Made by a program: the position numbers and the translations under genes
Part shown: positions 39,515-48,266 of the stretch, in pieces
Position numbering within the stretch: the first letter of the stretch is position 1
Layout of the letters: every line of letters starts with the position of its first letter
Virus record (IMG/VR): IMGVR_UViG_3300029267_004162
Span: 124,001-188,000 of that record
Source: a virus
Length of the DNA: 64,000 nucleotides
Strand: one strand, 5' to 3'
Notes under the pieces: model-generated
Databases searched by the model: none
What the model saw: the letters and a program-made list of their open reading frames with translations, nothing else
Told to the model about the DNA's origin: nothing

Positions 39515-40453
39515 TTACTCGGAAAGAAGAAGAAAAAGACCATTACGAAGGCTATCTAGATCGGGCTGAAACCGCTCTTTGACTTCTTCATCAACCCAGT
39601 TCAAAGCGCGGTGAAGCCCGTGGGAACCAGGCAGGAGATTAGCTCGACAGCGGCTGGCCAATACTCTGGCATAACCAGACGTAATATTGCTACCATCGGG
39701 CTTGGTAATGGTATCTTCGATATGCTTGGAATTACCCCCAGATAAGACAATGCTAAACGCCATTAATTGACTTCTGTTTAAACTGGCCAACGCTTTGGCG
39801 ATTTGAAGGGGGTGTGCTTCGGGCTCAGAAAGTGCCCAATCAAAATGCTTCCCCAAATGGTGTACTCGGCTAGCGAGCAGAGTTTCGAACAATTTGAAGA
39901 CGGGGACTGATTCGGATCGCCTTTGTAAAATTTGTGCCAAACCTCTTTTTTGAAGTCGGCCTTCATTCATAAAGGCGAGATAGTCCAATGCGGCCACTGC
40001 TTCAGGATATTCCCTTATCTCTGTGATAGCTTCAATAACACCATCTTCAATTTCGCAACCTAGAGCAATATACCGTTTTCGCAATCGCCGGATTAAAACA
40101 CCCCCCGATTCTCCGGTTAATTGAAAACAGGTGTACTCCGCATCCTGAGCTTCTTTAATTTTTTCCTCAGGCAACCGCATTAACAGACAGTATCCTAGTT
40201 TCGCTTCCTTTTTTGCCCATCTATCAATTTTCTTTAGGTCAAAACCAGCGAGAACGACGTGGTGATCATGAAAAATACTGGGACCATATTTACCCTCACC
40301 ATGAGTTTGGAGAGCAAAACCGTCCTCTTCTAACCCAGCCAGAAGACGAGCCCAAACGTAATCAGATACTGGGGAGATGAGGTAATAGGGTAATTCCCTC
40401 TCAGTCAAATGACGAATAAGGGCTTTTTGGCTAACCGTCTGTGGTTTAGCCAT
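39515..40453 (-). CDS. possible clamp-loader delta-like protein, 312 aa
   Basis: The order of features loosely fits DNA polymerase III delta: an N-terminal alpha/beta part without an intact P-loop, a middle helical part (EAVAALDYLAFMNEGRL) and a C-terminal collar-like helical domain (FKLFETLLASRVHHLGKHFD). A delta-prime-like protein and a sliding clamp are encoded at 50 and 46 kb, so a third loader part would make sense. ATG 40453 overlaps the upstream kinase end. The call is tentative. Confidence 0.35.
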   Translation of the reverse strand: MAKPQTVSQKALIRHLTERELPYYLISPVSDYVWARLLAGLEEDGFALQTHGEGKYGPSIFHDHHVVLAGFDLKKIDRWAKKEAKLGYCLLMRLPEEKIKEAQDAEYTCFQLTGESGGVLIRRLRKRYIALGCEIEDGVIEAITEIREYPEAVAALDYLAFMNEGRLQKRGLAQILQRRSESVPVFKLFETLLASRVHHLGKHFDWALSEPEAHPLQIAKALASLNRSQLMAFSIVLSGGNSKHIEDTITKPDGSNITSGYARVLASRCRANLLPGSHGLHRALNWVDEEVKERFQPDLDSLRNGLFLLLSE

Positions 40454-40976
40454 CCCCAGATTCCTCGCCTGTGTAGTATTGGACCCGCCAATACCCATAA
40501 TCTGCGGCTACTTCACATGCTTTAAATATGGGTTGGATTTTTTCACGCTCAGTGGTAAGTATCCGAGTCGTTAACACCCCGTTGGTACCCCTTCTCCGGT
40601 TCTTACGAGCTTGTAACACTTTGGACGTAGGGTCTAGCATCTCTATCTCAACTGCTGAGTTATCAACCAACCAAGTCCCGAGGTTAGAGGCAAGCCACCA
40701 TACTTGATCCACACTCCGGGGGAACCCGTCTACTGCCAAAGGTTTTTCAAGAGCAACGGCTAGTAGAACGGATTCTTTTACCAGGGAACGAACCATGTTT
40801 TCTACCTGGGGATTAGCTAGGTGTGATCCATGTTTGACGAAGAAGTCTTCTCCTAAAAGCACTCGCATCAGCTTTCCACATGACAGAACAATCGTTTCAG
40901 AATTATCGCTTTTGTGGTGATCACACCGATACGATTTTCCGCTACAGGGTAAACCAGTTATGAAGGTTAGCTGCAT
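40446..40976 (-). CDS. adenylate-kinase-like NMP kinase
   Basis: The P-loop GLPCSGKS (about 8-15) and DGFPRSVDQ with a later Arg-rich region (ARKNRRRGTNG) are adenylate-kinase features. At 176 residues it is a short form. Directly next to the PurA/PurZ homologue, it could phosphorylate the resulting (d)NMP. Confidence 0.75.
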   Translation of the reverse strand: MQLTFITGLPCSGKSYRCDHHKSDNSETIVLSCGKLMRVLLGEDFFVKHGSHLANPQVENMVRSLVKESVLLAVALEKPLAVDGFPRSVDQVWWLASNLGTWLVDNSAVEIEMLDPTSKVLQARKNRRRGTNGVLTTRILTTEREKIQPIFKACEVAADYGYWRVQYYTGEESGDG

Positions 40977-40986
40977 CCGTCATTCC

Positions 40987-42048
40987 TTAATCCGGGAGTT
41001 GCCTAAGTTCCACTTCATCATTTTTGGGGCCTGTTCCCAGCATCCACAGTTTACACCCGTGAGCATTTAGACACTGCTGCAGTTTTTCGTAAAAAGGCTC
41101 TGGGTCTGTTAGATAATTAACGAAATTCAAAAACATGTAATTTGGACGAACGTGTTGTAGGAATCTTTCTAGTTGCAAAAAGCTGAAATCAAAGACTCTC
41201 CGTACTCGACCTGTGACGGTCGTGTACTCTTCTATTTGTTGACCAATCTTTTCACTAAGGTGCGCCCAGGTTGTTTCTTCATGGTCTGAGTAATAGGGGC
41301 CTGAGGTCGATCCTTCCAGACTACCGACTCGAATGGGATAGGTTCGAATAATTCCTACTATGTCACCATAGTAATCTGGATGGGGTGGAATACCAGCGTT
41401 ATCAAAAGCACGTCCTACCAAACAATCCCGACTGGTGGTGTAGGGGTATTGATGCCCAAAGTTAATGCCGAGATCAAATCCTTGAGCAGTTTCAGAAATC
41501 ACCGCGGCCCCTGCCAACAAAGATTCTCTGACCAGTGTGCCAGTATCAGCAACAAATTTGGCAACACGCAGATCATGTTTAGCAATATTGCTATCTTTGG
41601 GGTCGCGCCGCATCTTACGTATCACGGCTTCAGCACTACCCTGCATGGTGGAACTGATACCAGTCAGTCTTTGTTTCTCAACGTCAGCATCAGCTTGTGA
41701 CAAGACACACGCACGAGGGTGAATAGCCAGGGTGAAATCTCCCCGTTCTTTTTGGGCCGCTGCAACTTCCATTAGTAGGCGATCCACGTCAAATACAGCA
41801 TGAGGTCCAATTATCACGGTGTGGACAGTGGGGAACCATGCGCCTACTGGCAAGGCTTTAGACACATGTTTTTCGCCGGAAACTGGGCCATAAAAAGAAT
41901 GGCCTGCATTGGGCATGTTGTCCCCAACTACTACAGAAACTTGGGGATTCTGCTCGAAGATAAAGGCCAGCAATTTGCCTTTACCGGTTGATCCCCATTG
42001 CCCGTCAATAACTATTGAAAACTTGCCTGTGGGAAACATACTCATCAT
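40987..42048 (-). CDS. purZ: PurZ-like adenylosuccinate synthetase homologue
   Basis: PurA joins IMP and Asp; phage PurZ uses dGMP to make the precursor of 2-aminoadenine (base Z). Residues 16-25 read GQWGSTGKGK, where PurA has GQWGDEGKGK: the catalytic Asp is Ser20, the substitution described for PurZ. Other family marks remain (NAGHS with His50, SSTMQGSAEAVIRKM, SETAQGFDLGINFGHQYPY). The 353-residue length is shorter than PurA (about 430) and close to PurZ. DatZ, MazZ and DpoZ partners are not visible here. Confidence 0.8.
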   Translation of the reverse strand: MMSMFPTGKFSIVIDGQWGSTGKGKLLAFIFEQNPQVSVVVGDNMPNAGHSFYGPVSGEKHVSKALPVGAWFPTVHTVIIGPHAVFDVDRLLMEVAAAQKERGDFTLAIHPRACVLSQADADVEKQRLTGISSTMQGSAEAVIRKMRRDPKDSNIAKHDLRVAKFVADTGTLVRESLLAGAAVISETAQGFDLGINFGHQYPYTTSRDCLVGRAFDNAGIPPHPDYYGDIVGIIRTYPIRVGSLEGSTSGPYYSDHEETTWAHLSEKIGQQIEEYTTVTGRVRRVFDFSFLQLERFLQHVRPNYMFLNFVNYLTDPEPFYEKLQQCLNAHGCKLWMLGTGPKNDEVELRQLPD

Positions 42049-42699
42049 TCACCAACCTTCCTGGTCTTCTTCCGAAAAAGAATCCCCTACCCCAACATCA
42101 AAATGAATAAACGACCGGCGATGATACTCGGTCATTCCATACAAACGAAGAGCCTCAACATGACTACTGTCGTAATACCCATGATTCACATCCCACCCAT
42201 ACACGGGATGACAGGTGTGTAATGCATCCATAAAACTGTCTCTGGCGGTCTTGGCCATAATTGAGGCACAAGCAACAGCAAATTCAGATGAATCTCCTTT
42301 AATAACGCACTTATCAACCGGTGCATCACACAGGGGCCTATTGCCATCGAACACCACCAGAGTTTGATTTCCCAGTGGTGAAAGAGAAAACAATTGCCTC
42401 AAACACCGCTCGGCTGCTTTTGATATGGCGGGGTTAATCCCCTCTTTGTCAATATAGCTGGCGTCCACCATTTCAACAGAATAAGGTAGTTTATCAGCGA
42501 TCCATTGCGCTGCGTGTTGTCGTTCAGTTAGGGTCAATTCTTTGCTGTCATTTATTTGTGGAACAGATACCCCGACTTGATCCATTTTTAACAGAGTGGC
42601 TCCCACCGCCACCGGACCAGCGATAGACCCCCGGCCCGTTTCATCGACCCCAATCACAACCTCGTGGCCATCAAGCGTTTCAGTGGTAATACTCAACAC
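42049..42699 (-). CDS. rnhB: ribonuclease HII
   Basis: It cuts RNA in RNA-DNA hybrids, for primer or ribonucleotide removal. Catalytic acids are in GVDETGRGSIAGP (Asp19, Glu20), with DSKELTLTER and a later CASIMAKTARD block. The frame is open upstream, but GTG 42699 lies just after the previous stop and a G-rich site; 216 aa is the family size. Confidence 0.9.
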   Translation of the reverse strand: MLSITTETLDGHEVVIGVDETGRGSIAGPVAVGATLLKMDQVGVSVPQINDSKELTLTERQHAAQWIADKLPYSVEMVDASYIDKEGINPAISKAAERCLRQLFSLSPLGNQTLVVFDGNRPLCDAPVDKCVIKGDSSEFAVACASIMAKTARDSFMDALHTCHPVYGWDVNHGYYDSSHVEALRLYGMTEYHRRSFIHFDVGVGDSFSEEDQEGW

Positions 42700-42703
42700 G
42701 TGA

Positions 42704-43003
42704 CTACCACCCTTTAGGATACTCGTATGTGCGAAACGTACCACCGTCCAGATCGTCACCCAGATCGTCGGATGAACATCGCGGGTAAACGGCCACATAT
42801 GTGTCGCCACTAGCAATCAGTCGGGTAAGCACGTCTGTGGTTACAACCGCGAAGGTGTTATCGTCGAAGCCAATCCCAAGCTCCACTACTCGCCCACCAA
42901 CACGATTCGCATGGCGATGAGCGTTATCGATGTCCTCGAAACCCACTGTCTTGAACGTGTCGTTTTTCGTCTTCGTCGTCATTTTCTTGTTATCTTGGTT
43001 CAT
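42704..43003 (-). CDS. hypothetical protein, 99 aa
   Basis: ATG 43003 overlaps the region of the SbcD stop (TAATATG). The core (VVELGIGFDDNTFAVVTTDV) is an alpha/beta fold of unknown role; an acidic segment follows. Confidence 0.5.
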   Translation of the reverse strand: MNQDNKKMTTKTKNDTFKTVGFEDIDNAHRHANRVGGRVVELGIGFDDNTFAVVTTDVLTRLIASGDTYVAVYPRCSSDDLGDDLDGGTFRTYEYPKGW

Positions 43004-43004
43004 A

Positions 43005-44027
43005 TTACCCATCCACCGCCGTAACAATTTTTCTGGCCTCATCTTTAACCACTTGAGTTTTCTCTTCGGAAAGGTCGTACCCACCCTGTTTAAGTATGTC
43101 TTCTATCCCACTCAAAGGGTCTTCTACAGTCGCCGATTGGATTTCAATGTCTGTTTTAACAGCGGTGGTTTCCACTTTTGTGACCCTCTTATCTTCACCT
43201 AGGTCAATTGTTACGCCTTGTTTGACCTTGACTTTCACGGTGTAAGAAGGGGGAATTTCGGCCAAGCGACTATTTAGTTGATCTTGAGTCTCTACCTCTA
43301 TGGTTATAAGTGGATAGTCCTGGGGAATGTTAACTGGTTTTGCTTTAGGACCGGATTTCGTCCACTTGACCAGTAAGTAACCCCGCTTAAGAGACTTCTC
43401 TCCAAATTTGGTTTGATAGGCAGACCCCGGATAAGCAGCATTGTTTATTCGCTGTCTAGAGTGGAAATCTCCCAACGCGATATAGGGAATAGAAGAATAG
43501 GGGGATAAATCCAGCCCCCGGTAGGATTTCACCCCATTGTCATACGCCCCACCTTTTACATCAGCATGAATCACCAAGATATCGGGGTCTTCACCCACCA
43601 AATCCGAGACACATTCATTGCGGTGCCCCGGAACGACCGCGACCTTTAACCCCCACAAATCATACACCTTGGGGTCATTTACGAGTATGACATTCGAAAG
43701 CTTACCCTGAAGAGGACGCAAATGATCCAAAACCGTCGTAGTGGGGTTCTGTTGATCATGGTTTCCCGGAATAATGATGCAAGGCACACCAAGAGTGTCT
43801 AATTCCAGAAGAAAACGAATTACCGCCCCGATTTCTTCTGGAGTGGGGTTTTTAGTGTGCCACAGATCCCCAGCAGAAATTACTCCGTCAACTCCTTTTG
43901 AACGAAAGGATTCTACTAGCCTATCGCAAGCGGATACTGTCCGATCCAGATAAGAGAATTCGCCCCCCATTGAGAATAAACCTTTCCCGGATCCGAAATG
44001 CTGGTCAGCACAGTGAGCTATTAACAT
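43005..44027 (-). CDS. sbcD: SbcD/Mre11-type nuclease
   Basis: The metallophosphoesterase motifs are ADQHFG, GDLWH, PGNHD, IHADVKGG and GDFHSRQ, followed by the capping domain. It should pair with the SbcC/Rad50-like protein encoded at 59.6 kb to process DNA ends and hairpins, as T4 gp47 does with gp46. ATG 44027 is preferred over a start ten codons earlier because the nuclease fold begins directly there. Confidence 0.92.
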   Translation of the reverse strand: MLIAHCADQHFGSGKGLFSMGGEFSYLDRTVSACDRLVESFRSKGVDGVISAGDLWHTKNPTPEEIGAVIRFLLELDTLGVPCIIIPGNHDQQNPTTTVLDHLRPLQGKLSNVILVNDPKVYDLWGLKVAVVPGHRNECVSDLVGEDPDILVIHADVKGGAYDNGVKSYRGLDLSPYSSIPYIALGDFHSRQRINNAAYPGSAYQTKFGEKSLKRGYLLVKWTKSGPKAKPVNIPQDYPLITIEVETQDQLNSRLAEIPPSYTVKVKVKQGVTIDLGEDKRVTKVETTAVKTDIEIQSATVEDPLSGIEDILKQGGYDLSEEKTQVVKDEARKIVTAVDG

Positions 44028-44410
44028 TGTTCCGGAACCCACTTCATGTCTTGCCATCGATATACAACCAAACTGGATTCACCTTCTAATTTCAAGATGA
44101 CCGAATTTGGCTGGGTTTCTATGGGGGTGACCTCCAACATATGCTGCAAGGAGGGGTTGGGCCCGTGCCACATACCAAATTCTCCTGGCTTATGCTCGCA
44201 CCCTATCGCGTACACACATTCGTGAGGAGGATCACTAGTACGAAAACTAACCGCTTGTTCAAACTCTTGAACCGCCCTAAGAGGAACTCTATTTATAACA
44301 GTTCTCGCTAAACAGGCATCAACAGTTTGACCCCCAGCACCTGATTGGCTACGAGGACATTTGGCAAGAATGGTGAGAAATTTAGTTGCTGCTTCTAAGA
44401 GATTGGACAT
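44021..44410 (-). CDS. hypothetical protein, 129 aa
   Basis: No family is recognised. It has a helical start (NLLEAATKFLTILAKC) and a beta-rich end (SVILKLEGESSLVVYRW). Its start is uncertain by three codons (44410 or 44419). It overlaps sbcD by 7 bp. Confidence 0.5.
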   Translation of the reverse strand: MSNLLEAATKFLTILAKCPRSQSGAGGQTVDACLARTVINRVPLRAVQEFEQAVSFRTSDPPHECVYAIGCEHKPGEFGMWHGPNPSLQHMLEVTPIETQPNSVILKLEGESSLVVYRWQDMKWVPEQC

Positions 44411-44415
44411 GATCA

Positions 44416-44691
44416 TCACTTTTTGGAGAGCGTTCGACTACGAATAATACAAGTCTGAGATACTTTCCGACCAACTGGTGTTATACGATATTTGATTCTA
44501 GGGACTGACTTAAGATGGCATATGCGAATCAGACCACGTGATACCAGAGAGCGTACACTTCTGCCATCGGCTTTGACGTGCGTATCGCTCCAAACAATAA
44601 CACCATCGTTGCTCTTCTTGAATAAATAACTTCCTTTAACATGAACCAAACGATCTAGAATGAGAGTTTGTTGTCTGGACAACACAATCAC
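44416..44691 (-). CDS. winged-helix-like protein, 91 aa
   Basis: The pattern LSRQQTLILDRLVHVKGSYL, SVRSLVSRGLIRI and YRITPVGRKV resembles a winged-helix DNA-binding domain. It may be a transcription regulator; its target is unknown. It starts at GTG 44691. Confidence 0.5.
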   Translation of the reverse strand: MIVLSRQQTLILDRLVHVKGSYLFKKSNDGVIVWSDTHVKADGRSVRSLVSRGLIRICHLKSVPRIKYRITPVGRKVSQTCIIRSRTLSKK

Positions 44692-44885
44692 TTCTGAACT
44701 CCTAAATCGACTCCCCGATCTTGAAACAGTTTTAACAACCTTTGCTCCGTTGCGTCAATCAACTCCCTGGCCTTACCCAACTCCAATAAGCTCCAGTGTT
44801 CGACGTATTCTTCTCTCGAATACTCTTCCAAAGCCTTTAACACTTCAGGCAGTGTAACGGAAACTCTGATAGTCACTGCTGCCAT
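44688..44885 (-). CDS. small helical protein, 65 aa
   Basis: The chain begins VTIRVSVTLPEVLKALEEYS and continues as one long helix; the start resembles ribbon-helix-helix proteins but is not conclusive. It overlaps the winged-helix gene by 4 bp. Confidence 0.5.
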   Translation of the reverse strand: MAAVTIRVSVTLPEVLKALEEYSREEYVEHWSLLELGKARELIDATEQRLLKLFQDRGVDLGVQK

Positions 44886-44898
44886 ACTAATCTCCGAT

Positions 44899-45669
44899 TC
44901 ACTTTATCATTCGAACGATGGGGTAATCATCATGGATTATTGATGATGTAATTTGACAAAGAGAAGACCAAGATAAAACATGCGACTCACTGAACCCAGC
45001 GTGTTTAGCCATTTTTACCAATTCCCCCGGACTAAAAACACCCAGCTTAATTGCCTCGGATGTCTTGTGCAGGTTTTTCCCAACCCGAGTGTTATCAGAG
45101 GCAATACTCATGAAAGCAGAAGTAGCATTGGATACCCAGTCTATATCTAACCCTGACAATTTAATGGACGCTTTGATATCTTTCCGCGACCTACTCCAGG
45201 AATAATTCTGAAGCGCGTGTAAACGAAGGTACCCATCGTAGATATGACCAAAATATACCAGATACGATCCTCCCTTACGTAAAGCGGCGTGCACTTTACG
45301 TAAATGTTTAACCATAGCGGATACGGTGGGGAGTTTGTATTGCATCAACAGGATATTCGTCGTAATGGCTAAATTTATCCCTTGTGGACTTTCCCCTGGT
45401 TCCAATATTTCAACAGAAAAATGGTCAAAGATGCCCTCTTCTGCCCACTTATAATGCACATATTCGGAAGCCTGTAAACAAGAGGGAGTTAAACTAGCCT
45501 TACCCAATTCCCGGTAAAGAACATCTTTAGTATAATCCCCAGTAACCGATATAACTTCCCAGACACTACTCGGGGTTAAACTAGATGCCGCCAAAAGTTT
45601 ATCAGTCACCTCAGGAATGGAAGCGTGATCGACAAACAACAATTCGTAAGTGTCGGGGCACCGATCCAT
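44899..45669 (-). CDS. putative SAM-dependent methyltransferase-like protein, 256 aa
   Basis: VKHLRKVHAALRKGGSYLVY matches the post-motif III region of class I methyltransferases, and FSPGELVKMAKHAGFSES the usual C-terminal helix. Motif I is not clearly recognisable. It is adjacent to the GTP cyclohydrolase I gene, so a nucleotide- or base-modifying role is possible. Confidence 0.45.
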   Translation of the reverse strand: MDRCPDTYELLFVDHASIPEVTDKLLAASSLTPSSVWEVISVTGDYTKDVLYRELGKASLTPSCLQASEYVHYKWAEEGIFDHFSVEILEPGESPQGINLAITTNILLMQYKLPTVSAMVKHLRKVHAALRKGGSYLVYFGHIYDGYLRLHALQNYSWSRSRKDIKASIKLSGLDIDWVSNATSAFMSIASDNTRVGKNLHKTSEAIKLGVFSPGELVKMAKHAGFSESHVLSWSSLCQITSSIIHDDYPIVRMIK

Positions 45670-46283
45670 TAAAGCAATGACCCCCTAGTCGAACTAACTC
45701 GTTCGATAAATTCCGCTTTAACATGACCCTCTACGAAAGCCCCCAAAACAGTAGTGGTGGTTATTCGAGACGTGGGACTTTGCACTCCTCGACAACTCAT
45801 GCAATTATGCATTGCCTCTACCATCACAGCGGTTCCCCTTGCATGAACACTATTGTGTAAGGTCGTGGCTAGCTCATAGGTGTAGGATTCTTGCAGGATG
45901 GGCTGCTTAGCCATAGTAGTCGCGAGGCGAGTTAGTTTACTAATACCCAGTATTCGGAATTCTTGCCTTTCTGCGGCTGGAACGTAGGCTATGTGAACCA
46001 AAGCCATAACCGGAAGAAGGTGGTGGGGACACATAAAATTCACGATATTTTGCGTACTGCAAATCATTGCATCATACACCCCGTTTCCTTGATCTGGGAA
46101 TGAACAAGAAAGAATTTTGGCGACTTCTTTATTGATCTGATCTTTCGACCACACCATTTCATGCAGGGCTTTAGCAGCTCGCGAATCAGTACCTTTGAAG
46201 TTATATCCGGAGTGGCCCATCTCGGCTAAACCTTCTAGGATTAGCGCGTACCCCGTTTGAAATTTGTCTTCGTTTGATGACAT
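45669..46283 (-). CDS. folE: GTP cyclohydrolase I
   Basis: It opens GTP to dihydroneopterin triphosphate, the first step to folate and to 7-deazaguanine bases. Zinc ligands are Cys85 and His88 in CPHHLLPV and Cys161 in HNCMSCRGV. The 204-residue length is normal. In phages folE usually serves preQ0-type DNA modification or folate for thymidylate synthesis. No queC, queD or queE is in view, so which applies here is open. Confidence 0.92.
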   Translation of the reverse strand: MSSNEDKFQTGYALILEGLAEMGHSGYNFKGTDSRAAKALHEMVWSKDQINKEVAKILSCSFPDQGNGVYDAMICSTQNIVNFMCPHHLLPVMALVHIAYVPAAERQEFRILGISKLTRLATTMAKQPILQESYTYELATTLHNSVHARGTAVMVEAMHNCMSCRGVQSPTSRITTTTVLGAFVEGHVKAEFIERVSSTRGSLL

Positions 46284-46285
46284 AA

Positions 46286-47557
46286 TTATCCTTTAACCTC
46301 AGTCGTGGCCACGATTAAATTGGCAGAGCCATCTTCAGCAAACACCATTCTACCGTCAGAACGAAGTCGAAGAGTCTTGTCTACTACCAACGTTGAACCC
46401 GCCTTTAGCACGAGATCCCACGCTGTACGATTAGTCCGCATCGTTTCTCTGTAGTTTTTACACCCCTTAACTACAGTGTCGGCAGCTTTTTTCTTGGGTT
46501 CTTCTTTTTCCGTCTTTTTGCCAGGCTTCTTAATGGGTTCCTTGTCTATTTCCACCTTTTCAGTAGCGGCAAAGCTTTCCCCAACCTTTCCCAAATTCAG
46601 GCTAGACCTAGCCTGGGAATCTTCGGCAAAGAGAGAAAACACTTTTTCTTCTCGACGCAGTTCAATGGCTGGGTCCCCCGGTAAACAACTACACGCCATG
46701 TTGATAGCAGTGGCCATACTGGGGCAGAATACTACCAGATCATTTTTGCCTTTAAACTTCTTATCATTACGACGCTTCATGATTGATTGCACGTCTTTGA
46801 ACCGATCCGATTCAGGAAGAGCGTGCACAATTTTCCACCGATCAGTGTGGATAGCCACGCAAGAATCTTCTTCTTCACTGGAAAGAAGCAGTTTGATTTT
46901 TGACCCCTTCCCACCACGAATCAAATGAGGCCACGTTGCTAACCAATCAGCCGGAACCAAAATTTGACCCTTGCCAAGGGTCTTTGATAAATGAACCCGG
47001 CGGAAAAAGGCACTATGAGAATCAGTTGCCTCGATAGTGATTTCCTTGCCGTTTATGCTGATTCTAACTAATGAATCAGGGCTAAACGTAGTGATAGATT
47101 CAGCGAATGTACACGCTGATGGAATTGATCCAATTAACTCAGTGGCCGATTCAATTGGAATCACCAATTCTTGTGGCTCAGAAACCTTTAACCTATTCCA
47201 ACTTTCATCGCCGCCTTGACCTACCTCTCGCGTGTACTGCTTATTGCGAATGGTAAGTGTTGTATCATCAGTGGCTCGGAATTCGTAATTCCCCGCCATA
47301 TCAGGCAAGGACTGAATAAAGGACCCGTCGATTACGATAGGGGTCATGTCTTTTGATAACCAGTCGACTTCATTCGGCTTTAGGACTGTCTTTCCATAAG
47401 CCTTCTCTCCAACCATTTCGATTACCAACCATCTGCCATCTTTCTTTTTCAAGACAGAGAACCGAGTATTAATAGTGACGGTACCAGCCACCGAGACGGT
47501 TCGAGAAAGGATCGACATGATTGACTTGATCAGTGCAGTTTCTACTGTAAATTCCAC
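46286..47557 (-). CDS. dnaN: sliding clamp (DnaN-like)
   Basis: The 423-residue product follows the beta-clamp pattern, with three repeats of similar fold. Visible marks are the N-terminal MSILSRTVSVAG and ATDSHSAFFRRVHL in the middle repeat. A Lys/Glu-rich insertion (KKPGKKTEKEEPKKKAAD) sits in the last third, unlike bacterial clamps. It starts at GTG 47557. The clamp loader is encoded separately. Confidence 0.65.
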   Translation of the reverse strand: MEFTVETALIKSIMSILSRTVSVAGTVTINTRFSVLKKKDGRWLVIEMVGEKAYGKTVLKPNEVDWLSKDMTPIVIDGSFIQSLPDMAGNYEFRATDDTTLTIRNKQYTREVGQGGDESWNRLKVSEPQELVIPIESATELIGSIPSACTFAESITTFSPDSLVRISINGKEITIEATDSHSAFFRRVHLSKTLGKGQILVPADWLATWPHLIRGGKGSKIKLLLSSEEEDSCVAIHTDRWKIVHALPESDRFKDVQSIMKRRNDKKFKGKNDLVVFCPSMATAINMACSCLPGDPAIELRREEKVFSLFAEDSQARSSLNLGKVGESFAATEKVEIDKEPIKKPGKKTEKEEPKKKAADTVVKGCKNYRETMRTNRTAWDLVLKAGSTLVVDKTLRLRSDGRMVFAEDGSANLIVATTEVKG

Positions 47558-47563
47558 GGTTTC

Positions 47564-47725
47564 TTATCCTATATCGCTTGACGTGTCTTTCTCAGATGTT
47601 GGGACCGGAGTTTCTCCAGCGGCTTTTTCACTGTCTGGTCTACCCTCCGCGGTACCAACAGGACCGAGCGAATCAAAAGTCCAAATTTGAAGAGGGGGTG
47701 GCTGTCTATTGATAATTTTACCCAC
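47564..47725 (-). CDS. small Pro/Ser-rich protein, 53 aa
   Basis: GTG 47725 lies seven bases after GGAG. The sequence (MGKIINRQPPPLQIWTFDSL) has an aromatic core and then a disordered acidic tail. It sits between greA and the clamp gene; both borders share the string ATAGGATAAGAAACC, so the spacers may be duplicated. No family is recognised. Confidence 0.5.
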   Translation of the reverse strand: MGKIINRQPPPLQIWTFDSLGPVGTAEGRPDSEKAAGETPVPTSEKDTSSDIG

Positions 47726-47744
47726 ACCTTTACTCCGTGGTTTC

Positions 47745-48266
47745 TTATCCTATCAACTGGGAAAACCCAAATTCATCATCGGGCTCGGACTCATCAGATT
47801 TACCTAACTCATAATCCATCAGGCCATTTTCTATTGATGTGATTTCACAGTGCTCTCCCTGGTAAATAACGACATCCCCCCTCTTCTTCCCCAAAAGCGT
47901 TTGACCAAAGGGAGATTCATAACTTATCACGCCCCCATCGGGGTTGGAGTCAAACGGCCCCAGTACCCTAAAGACAATCGTTTTTGATCCCTTGAAAGTG
48001 ACCTTTGAACCAACCCCCACAACATCGGTTGGAACCTCTGCTTCATCAAGAGGCACAGCCGCAGACAACGATGTTTGTAAATCCTGGAGTCTCTTGGAAA
48101 GAAAATCTCGTTCTTCTATGGCGAATTTCCATTCAGAGTTTTCACTCAGATCTCCGTGTTCAGCCGCTTCACCAATCCTTTTAATCACCGCAGGAAGATC
48201 AACCATTTGCATCTTCTCAGCAAGCAATAACTTGGCATCGATTGCTTGCGTACTATGATAACTCAT
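47745..48266 (-). CDS. greA: GreA/GreB-type transcript cleavage factor
   Basis: Gre factors enter the RNA polymerase channel and rescue backtracked complexes. The coiled-coil tip has the required acidic pair (EHGDLSENSEW), followed by FAIEERDFLSKRLQDL and the C-terminal FKBP-like domain (SPFGQTLLGKKRGDVV). ATG 48266 follows GGAG; the first coiled-coil helix is slightly short. A phage Gre factor could tune host or phage RNA polymerase. Confidence 0.85.
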   Translation of the reverse strand: MSYHSTQAIDAKLLLAEKMQMVDLPAVIKRIGEAAEHGDLSENSEWKFAIEERDFLSKRLQDLQTSLSAAVPLDEAEVPTDVVGVGSKVTFKGSKTIVFRVLGPFDSNPDGGVISYESPFGQTLLGKKRGDVVIYQGEHCEITSIENGLMDYELGKSDESEPDDEFGFSQLIG

